Shown: positions 37,773 through 45,819, counted from the first letter of the stretch. The stretch: DNA of 64,000 nt from Polaromonas sp. (GCF_029945925.1 NZ_JAQSDN010000013.1:1-64000); one strand, 5' to 3'. Made by a program: numbers and translations. Notes: generated from the letters alone by a model not told the origin.

Positions 37773-38632
37773 GCGGTCACCGTGCCCGCCACATGGCCCC
37801 GGCCCTGCGTTTCGTGGGCAGGCGCCCAGTGCAGCAGCTCCAGCTTGCCGTCGTAGTGCTCCACCAACGCGGTGCGGCTTTCGACCCAGTCGCCGTCGTT
37901 GCAATAAAGCACGCCGTTGATGTCGCGCATCTCGGCGCGGTGGATATGGCCGCAGACCACCCCCTGGTGGCCGCGCCGGCGCGCCTCGTTGGCCACCGCG
38001 ACTTCAAAGTCGGTGACGTAGTTCAGCGCGCTCTTGACCTTGTGTTTGAGGTAGGCCGAGAGCGACCAGTACGGCAGGCCCATGCGCGCGCGCAGGCTGT
38101 TGAGGTGGCGGTTGAGCTTGAGCGTGAATTCATACAGGTTGTCGCCCACATAGGCCAGCCAGCGGGCGCACTGCACGACGGCGTCGAAATAGTCGCCGTG
38201 GACGATCCACAACCGGCGACCATCGGCCGTGACGTGAACCGCTTCTTCCATGACCTCGATGCCGCCGAACTGGTGGCCGATAAATTCACGCGCAAACTCA
38301 TCATGGTTGCCGGGCACGTAGACAATCCGGCAGCCCTTGCGGGCGCGCCGCAGCAGCTTTTGCACCACGTCGTTGTGCGACGGCGGCCAGTACCATTTGC
38401 GCCGCAGTTGCCAGCCGTCCACGATGTCGCCCACCAGGTAGAGGTAGTCGCTCGGGTGCGCCTTGAGGAAGTCCAGCAGTGCCGCGGCCTGGCAGCCGGG
38501 CGTGCCCAGGTGCAGGTCGGAGATGAAGATGCTGCGGTAGCGTTTGCGCAATGCGGCGTCGTCATGCGCGTCATCCCCACCCGGTGGGAAACCGGGGTTG
38601 AGCGAACCGAGCTTGTCGAACAGCGTACGCAT
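37769..38632 (-). CDS. plcP: PlcP-like metallophosphoesterase (LpxH-related)
   Basis: A 287-residue calcineurin-like phosphoesterase. Metal ligands are in ISDLHLGT (about residues 37-44), LVGDIVDGW, YVPGNHDEF, IVHGDYFDA and CGHIHRAEM. Its close relatives are often labelled UDP-2,3-diacylglucosamine pyrophosphatase, but the YWSLSAYLKHKVK and NDGDWVES segments are those I associate with PlcP, a phospholipase C that releases diacylglycerol from membrane phospholipid under phosphate limitation. TGATG overlap with the acyltransferase gene and ATGA overlap with the glycosyltransferase gene show a coupled operon. Confidence 0.8.
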   Translation of the reverse strand: MRTLFDKLGSLNPGFPPGGDDAHDDAALRKRYRSIFISDLHLGTPGCQAAALLDFLKAHPSDYLYLVGDIVDGWQLRRKWYWPPSHNDVVQKLLRRARKGCRIVYVPGNHDEFAREFIGHQFGGIEVMEEAVHVTADGRRLWIVHGDYFDAVVQCARWLAYVGDNLYEFTLKLNRHLNSLRARMGLPYWSLSAYLKHKVKSALNYVTDFEVAVANEARRRGHQGVVCGHIHRAEMRDINGVLYCNDGDWVESRTALVEHYDGKLELLHWAPAHETQGRGHVAGTVTA

Positions 38633-39486
38633 CAGGCCCCCACCGCGGAAAAATGCTTGCGATAACGTGGCGGCAAGTCGGCAATGCGCATCATCATGGG
38701 CAGGTCGGCCGAGTTGAAATCGGGGTCCCAGGCCGGTGCGCCCAGCACCCTGGCGCCCAGACGCAGGTAACCCTTTATCAGCGCGGGCGGCTCGACGTCC
38801 AGCGAATCGTCGAGCTGCTCGACCGGCAGGGCCAGGCGCGGCGTCACGTGGTATTCGATGGCTGCGAGGTGGCTTTGCCGCACCTGGCGCCAGATGCTGG
38901 CCGCGGCATGCCCGCTGCCGTATTCCGGATGGCCGCTGTGCTGCATCGGAATGCTGGCGCAGCCAATCATGGTGTCGAGCTGGTTGCGCGCCATGAACTC
39001 GGCCAGCGCGCCCCACAAGGCCAGGATCACACCGCCGTGGCGGTGGTCGGCATGCACACAGCTGCGCCCCAGCTCGACCATGCGTTCGCGCAGGGCGCGC
39101 AGGCGCGTCAGGTCGAACTCGGTGTCGCTGTAGGTGCTGCCCACGCGTTTGGCCTGGGTCGGCGTGAGCACGCGGTAAGTGCCTATGACTTCCTGGCTGG
39201 CTTCGTCGCGCACCAGCAGGTGTTCGCAGAAATCGTCGAACAGGTCGATGTCGTGGCCCGCCACCGTGCTGGGCAGTGTCGCCCCCATCTCCAGCGCGAA
39301 GACCTGGTACCTCAGCCGCTGCGCCTGCCGGACCTCGTCCTGGTGCCTGGCCCAGCCTACCTGGATTTTCCCCGGCGCAGTCCCTTGAACAGCGACCGGA
39401 TTGGCAGCATGAGAGCTTTGATGAAGTGACCCCCGTGGCATTGCGACTGGCGACAATGCAAAGGTGGGATTGGGCAGTTCTTTCAT
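38632..39486 (-). CDS. OlsB-like GNAT N-acyltransferase
   Basis: A 284-residue protein of the hemolysin-related acyltransferase family (Acetyltransf_5): RHQDEVRQAQRLRYQVFALE, DDFCEHLLVRDE, VIGTYRVLTP, ELGRSCVHADHR and FMARNQLDTMIGCASIPMQ. OlsB moves a 3-hydroxyacyl chain onto ornithine, the first step to phosphorus-free ornithine lipid. No OlsA partner is visible in the window. The start at 39486 (MKELPNP) follows CAGGAG. First gene of the lipid cassette, directly downstream of phoX. Confidence 0.78.
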   Translation of the reverse strand: MKELPNPTFALSPVAMPRGSLHQSSHAANPVAVQGTAPGKIQVGWARHQDEVRQAQRLRYQVFALEMGATLPSTVAGHDIDLFDDFCEHLLVRDEASQEVIGTYRVLTPTQAKRVGSTYSDTEFDLTRLRALRERMVELGRSCVHADHRHGGVILALWGALAEFMARNQLDTMIGCASIPMQHSGHPEYGSGHAAASIWRQVRQSHLAAIEYHVTPRLALPVEQLDDSLDVEPPALIKGYLRLGARVLGAPAWDPDFNSADLPMMMRIADLPPRYRKHFSAVGA

Positions 39487-39514
39487 GATGACTCCTGGTT
39501 GTCTTCTCGCAAAT

Positions 39515-39535
39515 GACTCTCGACACTCGACACTC
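39515..39535. repeat. Three tandem 7-mers upstream of the lipid cassette
   Basis: GACTCTC-GACACTC-GACACTC, three adjacent 7-bp units between the phoX terminator and the acyltransferase start. No PHO box in the usual 11-bp phase is seen here. Confidence 0.6.
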
Positions 39536-39547
39536 AAAAAATGCTGT

Positions 39548-39571
39548 AAAAAAGCCCCGGAGGTCGGGGCT
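39548..39571 (-). terminator. Intrinsic terminator of phoX
   Basis: Minus-strand stem AGCCCCG/CGGGGCT followed by six T, starting 15 bases past the phoX stop codon. It should separate phoX from the lipid cassette at least in part. Confidence 0.85.
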
Positions 39572-39585
39572 GTGATGTATGGAAA

Positions 39586-41538
39586 TTAAGTCCCGACGAT
39601 GCCGCCGTCCTTGCGCCGGATGACGACGGTGGCCGAGCGCGGCCGCCCGCCCGCCGGGCCGTCCGGCCAATGGCTCACCGCCTTCGGCTGGGCCGGGTCG
39701 CTGCGCTCGCTGGCGGTTTCGCCCGGATGCTGAATGTTGATGAACACCGCGCGGCGATCCGGTGTGAAACTCACCCCGGTGACCTCGCAGCCGGCCGGGC
39801 CGGTCAAAAAGCGTTTCGTCTCGCCGGTCGCCGGGTCGGCGCACAACATCATGTTGTTGCCTATGCCCTTGTAGGCACCCTTGTGCATGGCCGAGGTGGA
39901 GATGTCGGTCTGTATCCAGAGCAGGCCGCTGGCGTCGAACTGCAGGCCATCGGGGCTGCCGTACATGTCGCCCTTGATGGTGCCGCGGTACTCAGCCTTG
40001 TCGGCATTCGGGTCACCTGCCAGGGCAAAGTGCATCCAGCGGAACTCGGTGGCGCTGGCGTCGCCATCGAGCCGGCTGACAGCGTCGCCCTGACGGCTCT
40101 TGCCTTCGCGCCAGCGGATGATGTGGCCCATGATGTTGTCGTTGCGCGGGTTGGCCGCGTCGGCCATGCGGCCGTCCTTGCCGCGATTGCTGTTGTTGGT
40201 CAGCGTGACAAACACCTCGCCGGTGTTGGGGTGCACCGCCACCCATTCGGGGCGGTCCATTTTGGTGGCGCCCACCACGTCTGCCGCCTGGCGGCACTTC
40301 ACCACCACGTCGGCCTGGCTGGCAAAGCCGCTGGCGGCATTGAGGCCGCCCTCGCCATGCACCAGCGGCAGCCAGCGGCCGTAACCCTGTGCATCAAAGC
40401 GCGCCACATACAGCGTGCCGTGGTCCAGAATGTCCTTGTTGGCGCGGTAACCGCCAGGCTTGACCTTGTCGCGGCTGACAAACTTGTAGATGTATTCAAA
40501 ACGCTCGTCATCGCCCATGTAGACCACCGCGCGGCCATCGCGGCTCAAGGTCGTCGTCGCCCCCTCGTGTTTGATGCGGCCCAGCGCCGTGCGCTTGATC
40601 GGGGTCTGTGTCGGATCCTGCGGATCGATCTCCACCACCCAGCCAAAGCGGTGCGGCTCGTTGGGGTGTTTCACCGCGTCAAAACGTTCGTCAAACTCGT
40701 GCCAGCGGTAGCCAAAGCCCTTGGCGCGCAGGCCGTAACGCGCCTCGTCCGGGTTCGGCTTGTCCTGAGCCGAGAAGTAACCGTTCCAGTTTTCCTCGCA
40801 GGTCAGAAAGGTGCCCCACGGCGTCTGGCCGGCGGCGCAGTTGTTCAGCGTGCCCAGCGGGCGCAGGCCCTCGGGATCGGCCGCGGTTTTCAGCAGTGCA
40901 TGTCCGGCCGCCGGGCCGCTGAACAGCATGGGCGTGTTGCCCGTAATGCGGCGCGCATAACGCGAGTTGGGCATCACGCGCCAGACACCGGCGCGTTCCA
41001 CCACCTCGATCACGCTGACGCCGTGCGCCGCCTGCGACTTGCGCACCTTGTCGGCCGTCCAGGTCTTCATGCCGTCGCTGTGCAGCAGGCCGTCGTCGGT
41101 GTATTCGTGGTTGATGGCGAGCAGGCCGTGGCGCGGGTTCTTGTCCAGCGGGAAATACTCCATGCCGTCGTGGTGCATGCCCGACTGCAGCAACTGCTCC
41201 TGCCAGCTGTTCGATGCGTCCGCACTGAAGGCAGGCGCCGCAGCCCCGGGAATGCCGGTCGCGTCACCCCAGCGGTACAGCACCTGCGCATCGTATTCAG
41301 GCGGCACCACCAGCGCGTCGGCGCTGGAAGCCGGCACGCTGGTAAAACCGAGCGGCTTGCCTTTGGCAGGCGCCGCGGCGCTGGCCGTCAGCGTGTGCGA
41401 GCCCATCAGCAGCGCCACCGCCGCCGTCGTGCAGCGCAGCACATGGCGGCGCTCGCCGTCTACTTCATGAATGAAGGGATTGGACGTCGTGTTGACGCCT
41501 TCGCCCTGCTCATAATCCTTGCCGAATCCTTGACCCAT
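39586..41538 (-). CDS. phoX: PhoX-family alkaline phosphatase (DUF839)
   Basis: A 650-residue exported phosphatase. A Tat-type signal (GERRHVLRCTTAAVALLMG, residues 29-47) is preceded by a 28-residue hydrophilic extension. The mature part has PhoX landmarks such as NHEYTDDGLL, NNCAAGQTPWGTFLTCEENW, GWVVEIDP and the C-terminal FTPDRRAVFINIQHPGE. PhoX enzymes use calcium and iron and release phosphate from organic esters in the periplasm. A PHO box lies upstream. Confidence 0.92.
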   Translation of the reverse strand: MGQGFGKDYEQGEGVNTTSNPFIHEVDGERRHVLRCTTAAVALLMGSHTLTASAAAPAKGKPLGFTSVPASSADALVVPPEYDAQVLYRWGDATGIPGAAAPAFSADASNSWQEQLLQSGMHHDGMEYFPLDKNPRHGLLAINHEYTDDGLLHSDGMKTWTADKVRKSQAAHGVSVIEVVERAGVWRVMPNSRYARRITGNTPMLFSGPAAGHALLKTAADPEGLRPLGTLNNCAAGQTPWGTFLTCEENWNGYFSAQDKPNPDEARYGLRAKGFGYRWHEFDERFDAVKHPNEPHRFGWVVEIDPQDPTQTPIKRTALGRIKHEGATTTLSRDGRAVVYMGDDERFEYIYKFVSRDKVKPGGYRANKDILDHGTLYVARFDAQGYGRWLPLVHGEGGLNAASGFASQADVVVKCRQAADVVGATKMDRPEWVAVHPNTGEVFVTLTNNSNRGKDGRMADAANPRNDNIMGHIIRWREGKSRQGDAVSRLDGDASATEFRWMHFALAGDPNADKAEYRGTIKGDMYGSPDGLQFDASGLLWIQTDISTSAMHKGAYKGIGNNMMLCADPATGETKRFLTGPAGCEVTGVSFTPDRRAVFINIQHPGETASERSDPAQPKAVSHWPDGPAGGRPRSATVVIRRKDGGIVGT

Positions 41539-41601
41539 GAATCACTCTCCATCGTGTTTTTGACTGATGGAGGAATTCTGGAAGCGGTGGGTGACGTGTT
41601 C

Positions 41602-41630
41602 ATGTCACTTTGATGGCGGTTTGATGACAG
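41602..41630 (-). promoter_or_regulatory. PHO box upstream of phoX
   Basis: Minus strand CTGTCAT-CAAA-CCGCCAT-CAAA-GTGACAT (41630 to 41602). The first 7-mer is the perfect PhoB half-site, the others match 5 of 7; all are in 11-bp phase. It lies 64 bp before the start codon. Confidence 0.75.
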
Positions 41631-41647
41631 GTGCCGGCGGGGGTCCC

Positions 41648-41703
41648 GCTATTGACTCGATAGCCGCTTGCGCTTGCTGAACAGGGGGCTGGAGGCGAAT
41701 TCG
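41648..41703. repeat. ATAGCT element
   Basis: GCTATTGACTCGATAGCCGC, then GCGCTTGCT, GGGGGCTGGAGGCGAATT. Clear match to the full element. Confidence 0.75.
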
Positions 41704-41769
41704 ATACACTCCCGGGCATCAGCGAAAAACCGGCCAGAACGTCGCTATGGCCTTCGTTCGGCCGGGCTG

Positions 41770-42015
41770 CTACCAGAGGGCAGAGTCACGCAAGCTTTCG
41801 AGTTGCTCACGCTCTCGCCAGAGCCGGCGCCGTCGCCACCACTCCAAAAGCACCAGAATCGCGGCAGTAGCAACAAACGCTTCCCAGAGACTGAGGGGGC
41901 GACCAATAGCGACGGGCGCCACCGCCCAGAGCATTGCGCCCAGCAAGACTGCGAGGACAAAGGTGCCGATAGGCGTGAGGAGCAGGTTTCGGATAGCCAC
42001 AAACCCATTTTCCAC
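41770..42015 (-). CDS. Putative small two-helix membrane protein
   Basis: About 81 residues from a GTG start (VENGFVAIRN): two hydrophobic helices (TFVLAVLLGAMLWAVAPVAI and WEAFVATAAILVLLEW) followed by a very basic tail. No ribosome-binding site of note. It sits in a degraded region between phoX and gene remnants and could itself be a remnant. No family recognised. Confidence 0.35.
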   Translation of the reverse strand: MENGFVAIRNLLLTPIGTFVLAVLLGAMLWAVAPVAIGRPLSLWEAFVATAAILVLLEWWRRRRLWREREQLESLRDSALW

Positions 42016-42160
42016 ACGGCAGCTGTCAAATTGTTGGGGAAAACTCTGACCGTGGCCTGAGCGCAACGTCCACGGAGAGATGTGTCAAAAAGTGTTTTCT
42101 GGCCGGCCGGCATGAACGTCCCAATGAACCACGGCTGACGCGATGAAGAAGTCTCAACAC

Positions 42161-42220
42161 GCTCCTGATTAAATAGCTGCTCGCGCCCGTAGAATAAGGG
42201 CTGGAGGTCGATTTGACTCA
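42161..42220. repeat. ATAGCT element
   Basis: CCTGATTAAATAGCTGCTCG, then CGCCCGT, AAGGGCTGGAGGTCGATTTG. Full element except for a degraded first arm. Confidence 0.75.
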
Positions 42221-42272
42221 CAGGATCACCTGAAAACAGCACATCGGGCTCTGCCCAACTCACTGCCGGTGA

Positions 42273-42490
42273 TTACATGCTTGAAACGAATTCAGAGGCG
42301 TCGGGATGCAGGCGGGGTGCTTTGCGCTTTGAAACCGTGCCGATATTGATGAAACACACGGCCTCTTCGCCAGCTTGAAGTCTGAACAACGCCCGCATTC
42401 GGGATGAAGACATGGCCTGACCGCTGGTGAGGCTGTTGCCGAATGCCATACCGTGCGCGCTCACAGCCTGGACCCGCGAGCCAGCAAGGG
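42273..42490 (-). pseudogene. Nitroreductase C-terminal remnant
   Basis: The minus strand encodes about 65 residues, SAHGMAFGNSLTSGQAMSSS...CFINIGTVSKRKAPR, resembling the end of nitroreductase-family proteins (flavin-binding GQ region and INIGT strand). The N-terminal two thirds are absent, so this is a leftover. The family assignment is tentative. Confidence 0.5.
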
Positions 42491-42492
42491 AG

Positions 42493-43017
42493 AATTTGTG
42501 GCGGCCACCAATCGGGTCCTGTACGCTGACATGAGGCCGGCAGCTTTCGTGAAGATCTGTTCTACCGCCTGGCGGTGATCCGCATCACCTTGCCGCCGCT
42601 ACGCGAGCGTCCCGATGACATTCGCTGGCTGACAGAACGTCTGCTGGCCAGCATGGTGATCGAACAAGGCAGGCCGCTGGCGATGTCTGAGCCCTTCCTG
42701 CGCGACATCATGGGGCGTGACTGGCGTGGCAACGTCCGCGAGTTGCGTTCCTACCTGGAGCAGGCCGTCGTGATGAGCGATGCCGGTGTTCTGGACGAAC
42801 CCTTGCCCGACAACGAGACACGAAGCCTGACTGCGCCACGTCACTCGGAATCAGAGGCCATTGTTCCCCTGCAAGCCATGGTGGAGGAAGCAGAACGTGA
42901 TCACATCCGCAAGGCCCTGAACCGTTGTGAAGGCAGTGTCGGCAAGACCGCCGAACTGCTGGGTATCAGCCGCAAGACGCTTGGGAGAAAATGAAGCGGC
43001 TGGCCATCAGTGCCTGA
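42493..43017 (+). pseudogene. Sigma-54-dependent response regulator, 3' remnant
   Basis: Encodes the end of an NtrC-family AAA+ activator: FVAATNRVLYADM, then after a frameshift near 42535 SFREDLFYRLAVIRITLPPL, the GRDWRGNVRELRSYLEQAV block and the Fis-type helix-turn-helix SVGKTAELLGISRKTL. A second one-base deletion near 42980 replaces the expected LWEKMKRL ending; the restored frame would stop at 43017. The receiver and Walker A portions are missing. A non-functional remnant. Confidence 0.85.
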
Positions 43018-43024
43018 GGAAACC

Positions 43025-43567
43025 ATGTTGAACGGAGCCGCACCGAATTGTCTGACCGCTGCCTGGGCCTCCCACGCGCCCGAGTTGCGCGGCTGGCTGC
43101 GCCATCGGCTGCGCAATCCGGCCGAGGCCGATGACCTGCTGCAGGATCTGTTCATCAAGGCCCTGCGCCACGGCGAACGCTTTTGCTCGGTGCAAAACGC
43201 CCGCGCCTGGCTGTTTGAGGTAGCGCGCAACACCCTGGCTGATCGGCTGCGCGTGGCCCGCGCGACCGTGGAATTGCCCGACGACCTGGCCGCACCGGCC
43301 GACGAGACCGACACGGTGGACACCCTCACCGCCTGCCTGCCACGCGTGCTCTCCGAGCTGACGGCCGAGGACCGCGAGGTCATCACGCTCTGCGATCTGC
43401 AGGGCATGCCACAAGCCGAATTCGCCGCCGCCAGGGGGCTGAACTTGAGTGCCGCCAAATCGCGCCTGCAGCGCGCACGCCAACGCCTGAAGCAGCGCAT
43501 GACCGTGGCGTGTCAGGTGCAAATCGACGATGCGGGGCATGTGGCGGATTTTGTGCCGCGCCCATAG
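43025..43567 (+). CDS. ECF-type RNA polymerase sigma factor, SigZ-like
   Basis: A 180-residue sigma-70 family factor. Region 2 is ELRGWLRHRLRNPAEADDLL plus QDLFIKAL; region 4 is SELTAEDREVITLCDLQGMP with the KSRLQRARQRLKQRM recognition helix. The C-terminal tail ACQVQIDDAGHVADF resembles the Cys-containing tail of SigZ-type factors. GAGGAAA before 43025 decides the start. No anti-sigma gene is adjacent; the next genes are an ArsP-type permease and thioredoxin. Confidence 0.85.
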   Translation: MLNGAAPNCLTAAWASHAPELRGWLRHRLRNPAEADDLLQDLFIKALRHGERFCSVQNARAWLFEVARNTLADRLRVARATVELPDDLAAPADETDTVDTLTACLPRVLSELTAEDREVITLCDLQGMPQAEFAAARGLNLSAAKSRLQRARQRLKQRMTVACQVQIDDAGHVADFVPRP

Positions 43568-43614
43568 TTCCAGAGAGCTGAATTCACCGGCTCCCCCTGC
43601 CGTGTTGCCCCTAT

Positions 43615-43670
43615 TGCTACAGTTTTAATAGCTGCCTGCGCTTTCTGCATAAGGGCTGGAGGCACTTTTA
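43615..43670. repeat. ATAGCT element next to MITE copy 1
   Basis: GCTACAGTTTTAATAGCTGC, CTGCGCTTT, AAGGGCTGGAGGCACTTTTA. Ends 5 bases before the target duplication of the MITE. Confidence 0.8.
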
Positions 43671-43682
43671 ACCACTACTCCT

Positions 43683-43866
43683 GTAACTACCCAGATCGTC
43701 TGGGCTGGTTTTACTCCCTCTCCCCCTGGGAGAGGGCGGGGGTGAGGGCTGGCGGTCTGTGCATAGAGTTATCGCCTGTTGTGCCCTGCTGGCCCTCACC
43801 CCAACCCTCTCCCACAGGGCGAGGGGGCAAGAAAAGCATGCCGCATGCAGCGATCTGAGTAGTTAC
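43683..43866. mobile_element. MITE copy 1 with 8-bp target duplication
   Basis: A 184-bp non-coding element. Its ends are inverted repeats, GTAACTACCCAGATCG and (opposite strand) GTAACTACTCAGATCG, 15 of 16 identical. It is flanked by perfect 8-bp direct repeats CTACTCCT (43675-43682 and 43867-43874). Inside, CCTCTCCC/GGGAGAGG and CCCTCACCCC/GGGGTGAGGG arms make it nearly one long hairpin. GTAA ends and 8-bp duplications are typical of the IS66 family. It sits 51 bp before the permease start. Confidence 0.92.
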
Positions 43867-43917
43867 CTACTCCTGCGATTTCTGCGTCTTTTTCCGGTTT
43901 CGTTCGTCTTCATAAAT

Positions 43918-44964
43918 ATGAACACCGTCACGACGCCGCAAAAATCCTGGCCCCTGCGCCAGCCGGTCATCTTCCTGATCCTGGCCGCCATGGTCTGGCT
44001 GGGCCTTTACCAGACACTGCTGCCCGGCTCTGAAGCACTGGTCGCCGCCTTGCCGGTGGACCGGGGCAGCCACCTGGGGGGTGCGCTGCAGTTTTTCTTC
44101 TACGACACCCCCAAGGTGTTGATGCTGCTGACAGGCGTGGTGTTTGTCATGGGCATGATCAACAGCTACTTCACCCCGGAGCGCACCCGCGCCCTGCTGG
44201 CCGGTCGCAGCGAGGGTGTGGCCAACGTGATGGCCGCGTCCTTGGGCATCGTCACGCCGTTTTGTTCGTGCTCGGCGGTGCCGCTGTTCATCGGTTTTGT
44301 GCAGGCGGGTGTGCCGCTGGGGGTCACGTTCTCCTTCCTGATCTCTGCCCCCATGGTCAACGAAGTGGCGCTGACGCTGCTGTTTGGCCTGTTCGGCTGG
44401 AAGGTGGCGCTGTTGTACCTGGGCTTGGGCCTCTCGGTCGCCATCGTCGCGGGCTGGGTCATTGGCCGCCTCAAGATGGAAGCCTACCTCGAAGACTGGG
44501 TGCGCGATATGCCCAAAACATCAGCCCAGTTTGACGACGCGGGCACCACGTTGGCCGACCGCATTCAAGCCGGCTTTTCAGCGGTGCGTGAGATCGTCGG
44601 CAAGGTCTGGCCCTACATTCTGGGCGGCATAACACTGGGCGCCTTGATTCATGGCTATGTGCCGGAAGAGTTCATGGCCAGCTTCATGGGCAAGGAAGCC
44701 TGGTGGTCGGTGCCGCTGGCGGTGCTGATGGGTGTGCCGATGTACACCAATGCAGCCGGCGTGATTCCCATCGTGCAGGCGCTGCTGGCCAAGGGCGCGG
44801 CCCTGGGCACCGTGCTGGCTTTCATGATGAGCGTGATTGCGCTGTCCCTGCCCGAGCTGATCATCCTGCGCAAGGTGCTCAAGCTGCGGCTGATTCCCAC
44901 CTTTGTGGCGGTGGTGTCCGGCGGCATCCTGCTGGTGGGTTTTGTATTCAACGCGGTGCTGTAG
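43918..44964 (+). CDS. arsP: ArsP/YraQ-type permease
   Basis: A 348-residue membrane protein with about eight helices. The signature GIVTPFCSCSAVPLFIGF holds the paired cysteines of the ArsP/DUF318 family, and the mirrored motif GVPMYTNAAGVIPI is in the second half. ArsP exports trivalent organoarsenicals; other members are uncharacterised. It is followed 41 bp later by a small thioredoxin, a common partner of this family. A MITE separates it from the sigma factor gene. Confidence 0.85.
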   Translation: MNTVTTPQKSWPLRQPVIFLILAAMVWLGLYQTLLPGSEALVAALPVDRGSHLGGALQFFFYDTPKVLMLLTGVVFVMGMINSYFTPERTRALLAGRSEGVANVMAASLGIVTPFCSCSAVPLFIGFVQAGVPLGVTFSFLISAPMVNEVALTLLFGLFGWKVALLYLGLGLSVAIVAGWVIGRLKMEAYLEDWVRDMPKTSAQFDDAGTTLADRIQAGFSAVREIVGKVWPYILGGITLGALIHGYVPEEFMASFMGKEAWWSVPLAVLMGVPMYTNAAGVIPIVQALLAKGAALGTVLAFMMSVIALSLPELIILRKVLKLRLIPTFVAVVSGGILLVGFVFNAVL

Positions 44965-45005
44965 GCACAGACTCTTTTCATCAACTTCAATCTCAAGGAA
45001 ACACC

Positions 45006-45245
45006 ATGGACATCAAGGTACTCGGCACCGGCTGCACCAACTGCAAAAACACCATCGCCCTCATTGACCAGGTGGCGAAAGCCAAAGGCGTCACCGTCCG
45101 TCTGGAAAAAGTGGAGGAAGTGCGCGACATCATGGGCTACGGCGTGATGAGCACACCCGGTGTTGTCATCAATGGCAAAGTGGTCCATGCGGGCGGCGTG
45201 CCCAGCCGCGACAAGATCGAGCAATGGCTCACTGCCACCGCTTGA
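45006..45245 (+). CDS. Small thioredoxin-like protein (MTH895/TM0996 type)
   Basis: A 79-residue redox protein: MDIKVLGTGCTNCKNTIAL with a CTNC active site at residues 10-13 and the cis-proline segment MSTPGVVINGKVVH. AAGGAAAC lies upstream. It probably reduces or hands substrate to the adjacent permease; the partner is inferred from proximity. Confidence 0.9.
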   Translation: MDIKVLGTGCTNCKNTIALIDQVAKAKGVTVRLEKVEEVRDIMGYGVMSTPGVVINGKVVHAGGVPSRDKIEQWLTATA

Positions 45246-45358
45246 TCAGCGAAAGCGCGTTCCCCGCTGCAAAAGGGTTACCCTGTCATCGGTGGGCGAC
45301 TTGACGCTTGTGCCGCGCCTGCCCCGAGTACGAACGCAACCGACAAGGATCACCCTTC

Positions 45359-45778
45359 ATGAGCCAGCCCACGGCCAAAATGACTTTTCATGTCAAGTCG
45401 CGCCGCGTCGATGCGCACGGCAGCCTGTCCACTTGCAAAAGCGCCGAAATCGCCCTGGATACCGACCTGGCGGGCAACCCGGATGCCTTCAACCCGGCAG
45501 AGTTGCTGCTGGCGGCCCTGTCGGCCTGCATGATCAAGGGCATGGAGCGGGTGGCGCCTATTCTGAAGTTCAGGATGCGCGGTGTTGAAGTCATCGTCGA
45601 TGGCGTGCGGCAGGACGTGCCGCCCCGAATGGAGTCCATCCGTTACGAAATCATCGTGGATACCGACGAATCGGACCAGCGACTGGACTTGATGCATGAA
45701 AATGTGAAGAAATACGGCACGGTGTTCAATACCGTTGCGCCGGGAACTGACTTGAGCGGTGTCTTGCGGCGGCGCTGA
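45359..45778 (+). CDS. OsmC family peroxiredoxin-like protein
   Basis: A 139-residue OsmC/Ohr-fold protein. The conserved NPAELLLAALSACMIKGMERV carries one of the two usual cysteines; the other position is occupied by the CK of LSTCKSAEI only approximately, so the peroxide chemistry is uncertain. It follows the thioredoxin gene at 113 bp. Confidence 0.82.
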   Translation: MSQPTAKMTFHVKSRRVDAHGSLSTCKSAEIALDTDLAGNPDAFNPAELLLAALSACMIKGMERVAPILKFRMRGVEVIVDGVRQDVPPRMESIRYEIIVDTDESDQRLDLMHENVKKYGTVFNTVAPGTDLSGVLRRR

Positions 45779-45819
45779 ACTGCAAGCAACATCGACATCG
45801 CAACAAGAGGACAAGCGAC

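Noticed and set aside
37769..38632. Calling the metallophosphoesterase lpxH
   Set aside because: The C-terminal NDGDWVES and YWSLSAYLKHKVK segments and the GT4/OlsB operon fit PlcP-type proteins better than LpxH; lipid A function cannot be excluded entirely.
39487..39585. Searched for a PHO box directly upstream of the OlsB-like gene
   Set aside because: No pair of TGTCA half-sites in 11-bp phase; only 7-bp tandem units and the phoX terminator. Co-regulation with phoX would have to come by read-through or another site.
41745..42263. Open frame of 172 codons on the minus strand overlapping the small membrane protein
   Set aside because: It reads through an ATAGCT element, has no recognisable domain and no start signal; composition fits non-coding frame.
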